DNA of 64,000 nt, taken from contig OV050030.1 of NCBI GenBank assembly GCA_920105625.2, forward strand, positions 163,923,860-163,987,859, given 5' to 3'. Below are positions 1 through 11,479 of the stretch, one piece after another. Source of the stretch: Clusia tigrina. Taxonomy: Eukaryota > Arthropoda > Insecta > Diptera > Clusiidae. How positions within the stretch are numbered: the stretch's first letter is position 1; each line of letters begins with the position of its first letter. The position numbers were made by a program, and so were the translations under genes. Under the pieces are notes generated by a model. It had not been told where the DNA came from. It saw nothing but the letters and a program-made list of their open reading frames with translations, and ran no database searches.

Positions 1-88
1 CAAAAGTGAACAATGGGTTATACACAGTATCAGGAAATTAGGTTACGTGTGCACATTATAATGTAATATTACATATTATTCTTTACAG

Positions 89-1240
89 TTGCCATTGAAT
101 GTGGAAGAAATTTTTAAAAGCAAAGAAAATTCGAAAGCTGGCATTGTGTTTCATGAAAAATATAATTCTTTGTTGGAAGAACATAGGAGAACAATCATAA
201 ACACTATTTTAGAAGTTTTTTCGGGAATCAGTTTTAAACCTAACTGTGGGAATATTGATGAATTATCGAATCAAATTGTTTGCTTATTTCCAAAAGAAAT
301 AAAGGTAAATTCTTTAAATGACCAATGAAATATATTTATGTATATATGTTTAGAATTCGATGTTTTTGTTTAAATGGTAATTTTAGGAGTATTATTATCG
401 TCCTCGAAATGTCAAAAATTGCCCAGGTGGCAAGCTGTATGACCGCTACCACAATTCGAAAAATTTAAAAAACCCAAAAACAGTTTAAACAGTCTTTCAG
501 TTACAAATTGGTAAAGTTTCTTTGATGTTTACTGTTTGTGCATATTTCATATGATTTTAGCCAATTATACCCAAATACGTCCGACAAATTTATAAATCAA
601 TGGCCAGCATTTAAACAATAAATTATTACATATTTTGAATAAAGTATTAAAGATCCTAAATCCATTGAGGAATTAGCTGCATATAAATTACTTACAAATA
701 TTGGTAATTAATTTATGTCTACAAAGCTGTGAAAATTTTATTTTATTTTTCTGTTTTTATTTTTCTAGACATACAGGACTTTTTTATATTCAAGTTATTA
801 CACAGTATAATCCATCCGACATCGCAACTTAAATGCTCAACAAATGAGAAAAATCGTCTAGAAAATTTACCATCGCAGACGTTCAAGAAAGTTTTTGTTT
901 GTTCCTCGTATCTGTGAACAACCTGGACTTGGAATTAGAACGTTTAAAGAATAAGTATTTTTTAGAAGATCTAACTCTGCAACCATTTATAATATCAGTT
1001 GAAAGTAGTTTATACGATATTTCGGAATTTTTTATATACTTTGATAACATTCTTTACAAAGTTGACACTTATGTTGAGTGCGTTAATTTGCTTCCAAGTT
1101 TACCATATTTTCAACCTAAAATACCCCGCTGCAAGCGGAAACGCTTGGAATTTCTTCGAAAATTTTTTTTCCAAATTTCTAATAAGAACAGTTATAATTC
1201 GTCTCCAATAGCTCAGTTAATAACCTTTTTAGAACAATAA
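89..1240 (+). pseudogene. Decayed first gene of an uncharacterised two-gene mobile element
   Basis: Coding pieces run in order 89-304, 387-510, 561-703 and 769-1240. The gaps look like short introns: 305-386 begins GTAAAT and ends TTTTAG, 511-560 begins GTAAAG and ends TTTTAG, and 704-768 ends TTCTAG. The second piece encodes a GKLYDRYHNS stretch that I recognise from a widespread family of uncharacterised animal proteins. In-frame stops (for example TAA at 486-488 and another near 620) and a frameshift near 1090, where the reading frame passes to the 999-1211 frame (HIFNLKYPAAS), show it is dead. Function is unknown. The same kind of protein is, to my memory, often found next to the C2H2/transposase-like protein that follows here at 1296, so I treat the two as one element. 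The family recall is not verified. Confidence 0.5.
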
Positions 1241-1295
1241 ATCATTTAGAATTTATTTACAATTTTTTTTCGAAATTCTTAAAAACACAATTATC

Positions 1296-3643
1296 ATGTA
1301 TATACTCGTATGTTTTAAATGTAGTAAGAATTTTGATTCAGTGAATCTTCTTTCAAATCAGTTAAAAAATTATCACTTACATAATTCTTCTAACACCGTA
1401 ACGTGCTTGCAACCAAATTGTGCACAAATATTTCAATCCATTAAAGCCTTTCGCAAGCACTTGTCGCAAGTTCATACATCAAAGACAACACACCCAGTTC
1501 TTATTGAAAACCATCAATTATTGCTTCAAAAATCACACATAAATCCTCAATTACCAAGCCCAATTCTGCAAGAGTCACATTATGAAAACAATTCTGGCTG
1601 TATTGAATTAGACTCCAATAGCAAAAACATTTGCGACAATATAAAAAGCCAACTTTTTTTATTTTTACTAGAATTATATTCAAAAAACAATCTTCCACGA
1701 AAAGACGTACAAAATATTCAAAAAAATGTTTCAAATATTATAATTGAATTTGGAAAATTGCTTTTGTCTTTTGACAAAAGTGCCGTTTTACCAGAATATT
1801 TAATACAAGTTTTTTTCTAAACCTTTTGGAGATTTCAATATTGAGCGTACGTTTCTTAACTATTTGAAAAGTGCTAATTTATATAATTCTCCACTAACCG
1901 TACCTCTATCTAGTTCTATTGAACAATATGTTTTAAATGGAAATCCAACGCTATCTACTAGAGTAGTCAACATTTATATTCTTACTTTACGTTTTCAATT
2001 TAAAAAATTCTTTGAATTGCCAAATGTATTAAAATTAACTTTACAAAATATAAAAAAGCACAAGAAGAGACAAGTTTTTCAAACTATGTTAACTGTGAAT
2101 CATTTAAAATTAAGAAAAATATTTAAAATGTAGATTATTCTATTCCATACATATTATATTTCGATTATTACCAAATAAATAATCCCCTTAGCACACACTG
2201 CTACTCCGTGTGTGCAGGTTATTATTCATTTCCTAACATTCCACAATTTTTACAATCAAAATTAGATTTTATATTTAATTTTTCTTTAGTGAGTTTCAAA
2301 ATAATGAAATCTTTAGGCAACAATATAACGTTTTTAACATAGTAAAAGAAATTAGATTTTTAGAAGAGACTGGCCTCGAAATTATTCTAAATAATGAAAT
2401 TTATAGAGTACATTTTGTTTTGGGTTTGGTAGTTGGGGACAATTTGGGCCTGAATACTATTATTGGTTTTACAAAATCATTTAATGGAAAGAGTTTCTGT
2501 CGAGCTTGCAAGTTAGAAAAGAGTGCAACGCGTTTGGCTTGCAAAGAATTTCAAGAAAACCTAAGAACAAAAATAAATTATGAGCAGGATTTGAAGAATG
2601 GTGATAATATTGCATCAGGAGTTTTTGAAAAATGCGTTTCTAATGAAATTGAAAGTTTTCATGTTGTAGATAATTTTTTTTTTCAATGTTATGCACGATA
2701 TATTTGAGGGTGTTGTTTACGATGTGAGCAATATTTTGATGTCTTTAATAAAAAGTAATATTATTTCCATTGATCAAATTAATAGTCGCAAAACTTTATT
2801 TCCATATGGAAACTTAGAAGTTCAAAATATGTCTCCACCTCTAGGAATTGAAAAACTAAAATCAAACAAATTGAGAATGACTGCACGGGAAGGTGTTTCG
2901 TACACTTTTTACCACATTTGATACCTCGAGAAAATGAAGCTTGGCGTTTATTGTGCTGTCTTATAGAAATAATTGAAATGGCTCTAAATACAAATTTTTC
3001 GCAACAAAATATTGATCATTTACAAATTTTAATTCAAAAACATCATAAAATTTATGTTTTCTTATTTGGAGCTTTGAAACCGAAACACTATTTTTTAACA
3101 CATTACCCAACAGCTATGAAGAAGTGGGGCCCTCTTAAATATGTTTGGGCATTTCGGTATGAAGCCAAACATAAGGGTTCAAAAATGTATGCAAATTCCT
3201 TAACATCGCGTTTAGATCCTGCACTTATTTTGAGTAAGAAATCGTGTTATTTATTTTCTTATTTTTTAATTAGATATGAAGATGGAATTTTCGAAAAAAA
3301 AATTGTTGTTAAGGAATTCCGCAATGTAAACATTGTTCATGAGGAAGGTGATTTAAAAATAGGAATTTATAAAAATTCTGATATTATTGAATACAATGGC
3401 TTGCTATATGAAAAAAACAATTACAAACTTTTTGAAATTAAATCATTTCTAACTAATAATAATGATTTGATTGTAAAATGTCATGAAATTGATATTAAAT
3501 TCGATTACCACTTTCAATCTTACGAAGTAGGTAAGAAAAAAAAAGATATTTATTTTATAAATATTTCTATGTTTGTAATCCCACCACTAAATATTTGTAC
3601 TATAAATAATACTAAGATTTATATAAGCTTAAAATACTTGTAA
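1296..3643 (+). pseudogene. C2H2 zinc-finger, transposase-like protein, second gene of the same element, broken
   Basis: The N-terminus from 1296 has two C2H2-like fingers (CFKCSKNF...H, then CLQPNC...HLSQVH). Downstream come blocks typical of a widespread uncharacterised animal transposon protein: an IPYILYFDYY block near 2133, GDNLGLN near 2435, a CRAC cysteine pair near 2499, MHDIFEGV near 2691, and a long C-terminal part at 2918-3643 with HYFLTHYP and RYEAKHKGSK. The frame changes near 1812, 2132, 2300, 2685 (in a T run) and 2918, so five or more indels break it. The order of blocks is otherwise intact over about 780 codons. I infer a DNA-transposon protein (an EnSpm/CACTA-like affinity is possible but unproven). 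It lies only 55 bp after the first gene, on the same strand. Confidence 0.55.
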
Positions 3644-4157
3644 TTAATGTATTATTTATGTTTCATATGTGTAAACTTCTTTTGATTTTAAATATATACT
3701 ATATACTAATAAAGAAAAATGAAAAATGTGTTTTTTTTTTGTACTTCGTAGCATTAAAAAAAATCAACAATGATATGGTAAAATTTTACCATTTCAATGT
3801 TGACATTAACTATTAATTTGTTAAAGAAACCAACAACTATATAGTACAAATTTACTATATTATTTGTAATAATCACTATTAAATTGTTAAAAAAAATAAA
3901 AAAAGCAGTTAGTAAAACTTGACCATGTCATTGTTGAAATTAACTATTTTTAGATTTGGCGCCGAATCGTTTCTTTAATGTTAAACACGTTGTGGTCAAT
4001 TTTTGTTCTCAGTGCACAAACAAAATGACTAGTCGTCTATAAAGCTCTCAAAGTACTTCTAATCATCGTGTAAAGCTGTTGAAATTCCAAAATTTGCGTT
4101 GTTTTCGGCCACAATAAATTTTTTTCTCAGTTTGATCGAATACGGTCACCATATTTG
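3644..4157. repeat. AT-rich non-coding tail with three diverged ~66-bp tandem units
   Basis: No gene is seen. Three imperfect units at about 3778-3823, 3846-3897 and 3910-3953 share the order (A)TTTACCAT..., TTGT, ATTAACTATT, TTGTTAAA, with a period near 66 bp. They directly follow the decayed transposon gene and may be its 3' subterminal repeats. Confidence 0.35.
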
Positions 4158-5365
4158 TACCCTTTACCTTTAAAAAAGGTAAAAAGGGTATCCTAATTTG
4201 GTGCTTTCTAGAGGGGTTGCAATTTCAGGAAGGAAGTAGGTATTATCAGAATTACTTTCTAAACAATTTTTATTTTATCCGTCCGTCTCTCCGTCTGTCC
4301 CCGTTTTTATACCTTTTAGCTTTAAAAAAGGAAAAAGGTTACACTAATTTTGTGCTTCTGAGAGTGGATGCAATTTCAAGAAGGAGGCGTGGTAGGTATG
4401 GACATATATATACAGATATGATCAGAACACATTTTTAAACATTTTTGTTTGTCCGTCCGCCCGTCTGTGGCCACTTTTTTTCTAAACCGGTAGAGCTGTC
4501 TTAATGAAAATTTGCAAAAGTATAGTCTGGGCATAGATACAGAACCAGATTGCTACATGGGGAGATTTGGACAAACACCACGCCTACCTCCCATATAAGG
4601 AACTTTTCTCACATTTTTTGGAATGACTAACTACGGTCCAATTTATGGAACAATGACGCAATTTGGCAGTTATGGAGATGTTGGTCCTATTAATAACTAT
4701 ACAATAAGTGGGTGGTATATTTTAACTGCCACGCCCACTATTGAGATATTATTATAACTTACGACCTATACAATATTTTTGGAAATTTTATATTAGTACG
4801 TATATGGACAGTACAAAGCCATATACAAGATTAAGTGTCGATCAGATGAAGGATACGCCTCCCTCCCATATAATAAATTTTGGGGACCCCACCTAAAAAC
4901 AATTACCCTATCTATGCTTCTACTGATGATATATGAATACAAATTTGTAGATTTATACATTGGGTCGGACCTAACATGCAATCCAAATATTTGCTGACTA
5001 TTACTATTGCCAGGCCCACAAAAAAACCAAAATCATTACTAGGTTACTTTTAAAGATTTATTAACGAAATTTCACAGGAAGGTTGCGGGTACTAACATTA
5101 AACACCACACAAAAAATGGGCGTGATATTTTTTGAGCTACGCCCACTATTGACATATTATTATATTAGTACATATATTGACCCTACCCGAAATGGGATCG
5201 ATCCCACAAATTTAACCAGTACAAGGTATCCTTCCGAAAATTTTCGAAAATATTTTTCTAATGATGATTTATGAAGTTAACTTCCCTATTGTTGAACTCG
5301 CACGGACAAGGAGAGGTAATGGTATTACGAAGTCGGTCTAGCCTGAATTCAGACTTCTTTTCTCG
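4158..5365 (+). mobile_element. Helentron/DINE-1-like non-autonomous element, copy A
   Basis: It starts with a palindrome (TACCCTTTACC...GGTAAAAAGGGTA, 4158-4190), repeated in variant form at 4308-4340, followed by a TCCGTCCGTCT pyrimidine-rich block at about 4279 and again near 4450. It ends with a hairpin-forming segment (GAAGTCGG-loop-imperfect CCGACTTC) near 5334-5351 and CTCG at 5362-5365, followed by TTTT. The same order occurs in reverse at 12148-13260. A leading hairpin, the TCCGTCCGTCTGTCC run, a 3' stem-loop and a T-rich insertion site are all features known from Drosophila DINE-1/Helentron elements. It has no coding capacity. The duplicated head suggests a truncated copy (4158-4305) in front of a fuller one (4308-5365). 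Confidence 0.5.
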
Positions 5366-5580
5366 TTTTAGTTTTCATTTAGCTCAAGCATTCTTTGAGC
5401 TTTCTCACTTGCCATATACAGATCAACATTACACAATTTTGCCGTTGATACTGTTTCCAAATTTGTTTTATTTGAAACTTTACAATCTTCGACAAATTGT
5501 AATTTTAATCGTTTTTGGCAAAATGATAACAAAATTGCAATTCAATTGTCTTGAGTAGTAAACACCTTCCATTTTTATCT
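5366..5580. other. Short non-coding spacer
   Basis: AT-rich sequence between the Helentron-like copy and the Copia fragment. I see no feature in it. Confidence 0.4.
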
Positions 5581-6505
5581 CTACTTTTTTTTGTTTACGA
5601 TCGCATGACTTCTAAAAATGCCAACATGCATTGCTTCAATTTCTACACTTTTTTCTGCAGTGTTTATTGCCAGCGTCTCCTCTAATCGTTTTGGGTCTGA
5701 CAATAATTTTAAATTATTTGTTACATGACGTGTACTTGCAGAATCTAAGTACCAAATGCCTGGTCTCACTACTCGCTTTTCGCCGCTAGCTAATAGTAAT
5801 TTGACTGCGCTGTTTTCTTTTTAATTTCTTCGTTTTGCTTGTATTACATGCTATACTTTTTTTAAAGAATTTTTGTACCTATGCTTTTTTTATGTATTAC
5901 CTTTTTCTTGCATTTGAATCATTCTCCTAAAAAACCAGTTGCATAGGCAACATTGTTATTTCGACAGGTTTTCTGTCTCATTTCCTCGTTAAGTAAGTGA
6001 GATTTAGCATAATCCAAACTGAAAGTGTCATCCGGTAAATTTTTAATTGCAGTTATAAGTGGTTGAACTTCCTAAGGTAATGTTTTAAGCAAATAATAAA
6101 TACAATCATTAGCCTCCACTTTAGCTCCAGCTGCGCCTAATTATCTTTTGCATTTGTCAAATTTTGTGACATGTGTTTTCATATCACTACCTAACTTATA
6201 CCTTATGCGTTCCAATCGTGTAAGTAACATATTTTGCTTGGTCAGTTACAGAAAATACTACATTCAAGGAATTCCACATCTCGTTTGCTCGATCTCGTTC
6301 CACATAATTATCATTAATCAACGATATGATAGAATTTTTTGCTTTTGCATTTTTATCTGTCCCTGCTGTTTCAGCAACAGCATCCTCTGGCTTTCAAACT
6401 CACTCAAAACATCTGCACATCTTGCGCATCCAGGATATTTTTAACACGATATTTCCACGATTCGAAATTTTGCTTTAAAAATGTTTTATTTTTGCGATTC
6501 CATTA
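5581..6505 (-). pseudogene. Ty1/Copia gag-protease fragment, degenerate
   Basis: Read on the minus strand from an ATG at 6505, the translation gives a Copia gag start (MESQK..., NFESWKYR), then a UBN2-type gag core near 6110-5980 (LITAIKNLP, LLNEEMRQK), a degraded CCHC region, and the aspartic protease start at about 5750 (WYLDSASTRHVTNN). Several frameshifts and stops are present. The protease motif has DSAS rather than the more usual DSG. Only the gag and the first part of protease survive; no integrase or RT follows on the left. The element once made capsid protein and a maturing protease. Confidence 0.7.
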
Positions 6506-6799
6506 TGCTGGGGAAACCTGGGCCCATAACCTAAAATTCAATATAATACAACCGGTAATAATTAACACTTTACTCTTCACTGGACTTTTAACACTGATGG
6601 GTACCGCAAAAGGTGTCAGTAGAGCTAACTTGGGCCAAAGTAAGGTCAGAGAAGGAGAAGGCTGGGAGAAATCAAGAAGGAAAATGGGATGCGGGTGGCG
6701 ATGCCAGTGAGAAATGGTTGGAATATGAAAGTGATATCCAGACAGTATTAAAGGATTTCCATGATTATCCTCTAGGGACTCTGGAAAACTCATAACAGA

Positions 6800-7582
6800 A
6801 TTAGGCGAGTATACGGATGGAAGGGTAAGCTTAGGGATATAAAGATATACATCAGGATTTGTCCAAAGTGTCAGGTTAACAAGAGTTACAGGCTCACAAA
6901 AATGCCAATGGTGTTGACTGACACACCAAAGCAACCTTTTGATAAGGTTTATATAAAAACATTGTACGAATCCTTCCAGAAGGGGTTTCGGGAAATAGAC
7001 ACATCCTTACGTTCAGGATAATTTTTCTAAATACATGGCGTGTCTGGCTATACCCGATGCTGAAGGAATTTTTTGTTGAGATAATATCACGTTATAATAT
7101 ACCAAAAGTGTTCGTGACAGATAACGGGTCAAACTTTGTGTCCAAGTTGTTTTCTGAAACAAGTAAAGTGCTTGGTGTCAAAAAATTGCTTATTACACCA
7201 TACCATCGTATTCGATCCGGTTTTGACTTTAATATGCCTTTAAATTTGAAGCGCAAGTGCACGCCGGTTTCCAATACGAACGACTCATCTAAGATACGTA
7301 AATACCAGCTAAAACGGGAGCACGAACTTGTTAGGGAAAACCAAGAGCAGGCAAAAATATTGTCAATGCGATCTTACAATAAGAGTCTTAACCCAGTGGA
7401 TCTCCATGTGGGTGACAGGATGCTTATGAAGAATCAGGTTAGAAAGAATATGTTTTCCCCTGTGTAGATAGGGCCGTATTTGGTAGCAGATGTCCGCAGT
7501 CCACTTACTACGGTGGTAAGAATTAAGGGAAAGAGGAAAAAGCTTCACAACAATTGTTTGAAGATATTTCATGCAACTAAGT
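6800..7582 (+). pseudogene. Ty3/Gypsy integrase C-terminal half of pol
   Basis: The HHCC zinc-finger tail (CPKCQVNKSYR, about 6873) is followed by PMVLTDTP, the line-up expected just before a Gypsy integrase core. The core's second catalytic aspartate region is present at about 7115 (VTDNGSNFVS). A deletion near 7205-7225 removes the part that would carry the catalytic glutamate. The C-terminal domain follows (VGDRMLMKN near 7410; final KLHNNCLKIFHATK ending at 7582), broken by a TAG near 7467. Integrase would insert the cDNA copy into the chromosome; this one cannot work. The stretch from about 6540 to 6800 shows no motif I recognise. Confidence 0.75.
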
Positions 7583-7836
7583 GACGAATATTCACGTGTT
7601 TAATGGATTCAACTTATGTAGTCATGTCTCCCATTTCTGGTGTTTACCACTGCAATTATAATTGCGTTGCATACAATTTATATTAATTCGAAAGTCAAGA
7701 CCAGTTTTGTAGGATTGTGAATAAATAGAATAATATTTTGTGTGCAAATCAGTACAAATGCATTGGTTTGAATGTGCAATCGGAAACCACTATTGCGTAT
7801 GTAGCGAAAATAAAATAATTTAAATTCAGTCAAAAA

Positions 7837-8910
7837 CGAGTAAAGGAGTCTGAGGTCGGGTTAGACCGACTACGAAATAACCTTTACATTTAAATTTATA
7901 AAACCACGCTCATACAAATAAAATGAACGTGAGAGTTAAACCATGACGATATGGGATTATATAATGACATATATCTTTAAATGCCATCAGAAGATTATTC
8001 ATAAGAATAAAGGACGCTTGGTTAAAAAAATTAAAAAAAACTGAATGTTTTGCTACTGCTTTCATGTTATAATCCGTCATGTTGTGAACATTACCAACTT
8101 CACTATACGTTGAATGCCATCGGAAGATTATACATAAGAATAATTGACGCGTGATTAAAAAAATATTTAAAAAAACAGAAAACCCGTCTTTTATTTCTCC
8201 CCATTTCTTTTGTATGACTTTGTACAGTCAATAAACTTATTTTTTAATATTTGATATATGTCCAAAGTTTTCAGAACCTACCAATACAGGGCGTAGCTCA
8301 TAAAGTGCATCTGTAATTTTCTTATATTTGGTTTGTGTCCTGAACCTTCATAGTAACGATTTTTGGTTGATTGTGGGCATGGCAATAGTAATAATCTGCC
8401 CTTATTTGGAATGCATGCTAGTACAGATCCAATGTAGACAGCGACCAATTTGTGTTCATATATTAGCAATAGAAGCATAGGGTAGTTGCTTTTAAGTAGG
8501 GTCCCCAAAGTTAGGTTCCTATTAAAGATTTTTCAACGAAATTTCACAGGAAGGTTGCTGGTAGTAACATTAAACACTACACAAAAAGTTGGCGTGTTAT
8601 TTTTACAGCCACGCCCACTATTGACATATTATTATAACTTTCGACCTACACAATATTTTTTGATGAAAATTTATATTAGTGGTTATATTGACACTAGAAA
8701 GACATACACAAGAAATGGGGTCGATCAGATAAAGGCCACACATCCCTCTAATATATTCAATTCAAGGTACCCTACCGAAAATTATCGTAGATATACTCCT
8801 AATGATGATTTATGAAGAAAAAAACATCCTCATTGTTGAACTCGCACGCACAAGAAAAAGTAAAGGGTATTTCGAAGTCGGTCTAAGCCGACTTCAGACT
8901 TCTGTACTCG
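7837..8910. mobile_element. Inverted pair of Helentron-like 3' halves
   Basis: The left end (7837-7887) is the reverse complement of the family's 3' end, with a CGAG start and GGTCGG-loop-CCGAC hairpin. The right end (8515-8910) is a forward 3' half ending in a perfect 8-bp stem, 6-nt loop hairpin (GAAGTCGG/CCGACTTC, about 8874-8895) and CTCG at 8907-8910. A stretch at about 8360-8515 is homologous to 12510-12675 in the opposite orientation to the right half. The result looks like a 1.07-kb element with ~50-bp inverted ends but is better read as two copies joined in inverted orientation. No coding potential. Confidence 0.5.
7978..8165. repeat. Two-copy direct repeat, ~53-bp units 132 bp apart
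   Basis: The units at about 7981-8032 and 8113-8165 share ATGCCATC(A/G)GAAGATTAT, then (T/A)CATAAGAATAA, then GACGC and a run of A. A simple local duplication inside the inverted Helentron-like pair. Confidence 0.6.
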
Positions 8911-8992
8911 TTTAGCATAAAGTAGAGAAATGAAATAAAGAAAATCAATATTAATTTCGAATAGTAAATGAGTTTACGATATTTTTTGTCAG

Positions 8993-9142
8993 TCCGTCTT
9001 TAGCCAACACAAACGAGCTCGATGGTTTGCCCACGCGAGAATATGCCACGAAGAATTGTCCGTGTGAAAAACATGGTGTGCACAAATCTAAGCCTCAACC
9101 TGACATCATTTGACCTTGGCATTTATTGATTGTCATTACGTG
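8993..9142 (-). pseudogene. C-terminal Pif1/Helitron-type helicase remnant
   Basis: On the minus strand this encodes MTINKCQGQ, then (after one stop) GLDLCTPCFSHGQFFVAYSRVG, then a KPSS block ending in LAKDG. This is the helicase motif V/VI region of Pif1-family helicases, as found at the C-terminus of Helitron and Helentron Rep-Hel proteins and of some cellular Pif1 helicases. One in-frame stop separates MMSG and GLDL. Upstream sequence (9143-9300) does not continue the helicase. It lies 82 bp from the 3' end of a Helentron-like copy, which fits an autonomous relative of that family. It could instead come from an unrelated Helitron. Confidence 0.65.
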
Positions 9143-9660
9143 TTGTTTCAATAATTCTTCTTCTTCTTCTGAAAAATTATTTCGGTGGCATAACCACACA
9201 TACGCAATTGCAACTACTGTTGTAACTTGTCTTGTCAATAAATTCGTTACAAAAATAATCTTCATATTCACAGATTTGATGACTATTGACTTACTCACAT
9301 TATTAATTATTATTACGAGGTAGTGCTATTTGGAATTAGACAACGCTTTTATGAAATATCGAATTTGGAAGTTGATATTTTGGAAGGCTATAATTTAAAA
9401 AAAATTTAAATTTTGAAAAAGGAACCTTACAATGTGGTCAGCATTGTCAAAAATTTTAAGCTTGAAAACGAAAAGTCTCTCGAAGAAAACAGTAAAGAAC
9501 TCTCTAACGGAAATTAGGAATGTAATGGAAATATTTTATACCAAATAACCATTGATATAGGACTTGAAGATAAGTCTAACGACGGGAAAAGCTCCGAATT
9601 TTAAGTCGAGAAAGGATAAAAAGTGTATCAAAACTACACTCAAACATTAATCTAAACTTA
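9143..9660. other. No recognisable gene; includes short GAA/TTC run
   Basis: A TTC repeat lies near 9155-9172. The remainder up to 9660 is AT-rich and could be the decayed protease end of the Gypsy element that follows, but no protease motif is visible. Confidence 0.3.
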
Positions 9661-10556
9661 CAGTTTAGAATGGACATTAAAGCAGAAATATGCACAATTG
9701 CTGAAGCACCTATATGGTGCAAATAGTTTTGTTAATTGTGACATTAAAAAACCATTAAAGGATAATATTATACGCGATAGGAGGAGACCGTATAACTCCC
9801 TTATTTGGGTTGTGTCTAAAAAGGGTACAAATGATGATGGTACGCAAAAATTGAGTATGGTTATCGATTATAAAAAAAAGACTGAACAAACAGTCTTGGA
9901 TAAATTCCCGATACTCGATTGTAATGTTATATTATCAAATTTTGGAAATGCAAAGTATTTTTCAACTATTGATTTAGAATCTGGCTTTCAACAAATATTA
10001 ATGCGAGAAGATGACATAGAAAAAACCGCAGTCTCCGTTAATAACGGAAAATATTAGATTTAAAGGATGCCATTTGGTCTAAAAAATGGGCCAAGTATCT
10101 TTCAGAGAGCAATGGACAACATACTGCGTGAATTCATAGGGAAGATTTGTCACGTATATATATGTAGATGGCATTGTTGTTTTTTCAGATACTTTAGAAG
10201 ATAATTTAAGGCATCTGAATTTGATAACAAATAAACTCAAAGAATCGAATATGAAAAATACATTAGAAAGATAAAAATTTTACGCAAAATAAGTTGAATT
10301 TTTGGGTTATGTGCTAGCCCAAGGTGTTTTTAAAACCGACCTTAATAAGATAGAGTCAATAGTTAATTATCCCTTGCATAAAACATTTAGACAGCTTAGA
10401 AGCTTCTTTGACGTTGTAGGTTATTATCGAAAATTGATCAGAAATTACGCAAACATTGCAAAACCACTAACAAAGCAGTTATCAGGAGAAAACGATAAAA
10501 TTTCCTAATATTTGTCAAAGAAAACAGAAATTCAGTTAGACGAGGAAGGCTTTTAA
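9660..10556 (+). pseudogene. Ty3/Gypsy reverse transcriptase, broken
   Basis: The RT fingers and palm are visible: RRPYNSLIWVVSKKG (about 9780), MVIDYKKK (about 9858), KYFSTIDLESGFQQI (about 9953), [14 protein letters not shown] (about 10060). The catalytic YxDD region near 10155-10175 is shifted out of frame. The RT thumb and the start of RNase H follow at 10302-10556 (EFLGYVLAQGV, FFDVVGYYRKL, AKPLTKQLSGE). Stops at about 10055 and 10508 and frame changes kill it. Reverse transcriptase copies the element's RNA into cDNA. The gene is cut at about 10557 by a mariner and resumes as RNase H at 11480. Confidence 0.8.
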
Positions 10557-11475
10557 TAATAAAGCTGGATAAACATTACGGTGAGTCTGCTCCGTCAGAT
10601 TACATGGTAAAATATTGGATTGCTGAATTTAAACGCGGCCGAACAAGCACTGCAACAATACCATCAACAGGAAGGCCTAAAGAGGTGGTTACTGAAGAAA
10701 ATATCAAGAAAATCCTCGATATCGTTATGAATGATCGCCGAGTCAAGTTGGGTAAGATTATTGAAATGGTAAACATATCATATGAACGTGTGTTCAACAT
10801 TTTACAAGAACATTTGTATATGAAAAAGCTATCGCCAAGATGGGTGCCGCGTTTGCTCAGTGTCGAACAAAAATGAGTTCGACAGACCACTTCACAGCGG
10901 TGTTTGGACATTATAAACCGTAATCCTGTTGATTTTTGGCGTCGATTAATAACTGTTAACACCTGAAACCCAAAATCAATCGAAACAATGGGTGGAAGCT
11001 GGTGGAAGTGCTCCGAAGAAGGCGAAGGCAGTGAAATCGGCTGGCAAGGTTATGGCCACTGTATTTTGGGATGCACACGGAATATTGCTCATCGATTATC
11101 TTGAAAATGGATCCACATATAAAGAAGAAAAAATGCTCTTTCTTCAAGACAACGCACCGGTTCGCACAGCATTAGATACGATGCTAAAATTACGTGAAAT
11201 ACACTTCGAATTGGTTAATCATCCACCTTATAGTCCAGATTTAGCTCCTAGTGACTTTTTCCTGTTTCCAAACTTGAAAAAATGGCTCGCAGGAAAATGG
11301 TTCATCTCAAACGAAGAAGTGATTACCGAAACTAACGCGTATTTTGAGGGGTTCCCGAAATCGTATAATTCAGATGGTACAAAAAAGTTGGAATATCGTC
11401 TTACTAAGTGTGTCGAAGTAAAAGGAGACTATGTTGAGAAATAAATGATTTTAGAAAAAAAAAATGTTTTTTTCC
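10557..11475 (+). mobile_element. Mariner element with degenerate transposase, inserted in Gypsy pol
   Basis: The transposase is recognised by YGESAPSDYMVKYWI (about 10578), WVPRLLSVEQK (about 10840), AGKVMATVFWDAHGI (about 11042), PPYSPDLAPSDFFLFP (about 11224) and the terminal GDYVEK at 11444. A deletion and frameshift near 10945-10960 removes the first catalytic-Asp block, another deletion near 11118 removes the segment after DYLENGST, and the second-Asp block reads DNAPVRT where mariners usually have DNAPxH. The N-terminal DNA-binding part is also partly lost. Clear terminal inverted repeats were not found, so the ends are estimated from the break in the Gypsy reading frame. Confidence 0.8.
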
Positions 11476-11479
11476 TACT

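Noticed and set aside
7837..8910. A single 1.07-kb TIR transposon
   Set aside because: Internal homology to another copy changes orientation near 8515, which fits two inverted Helentron-like copies better.
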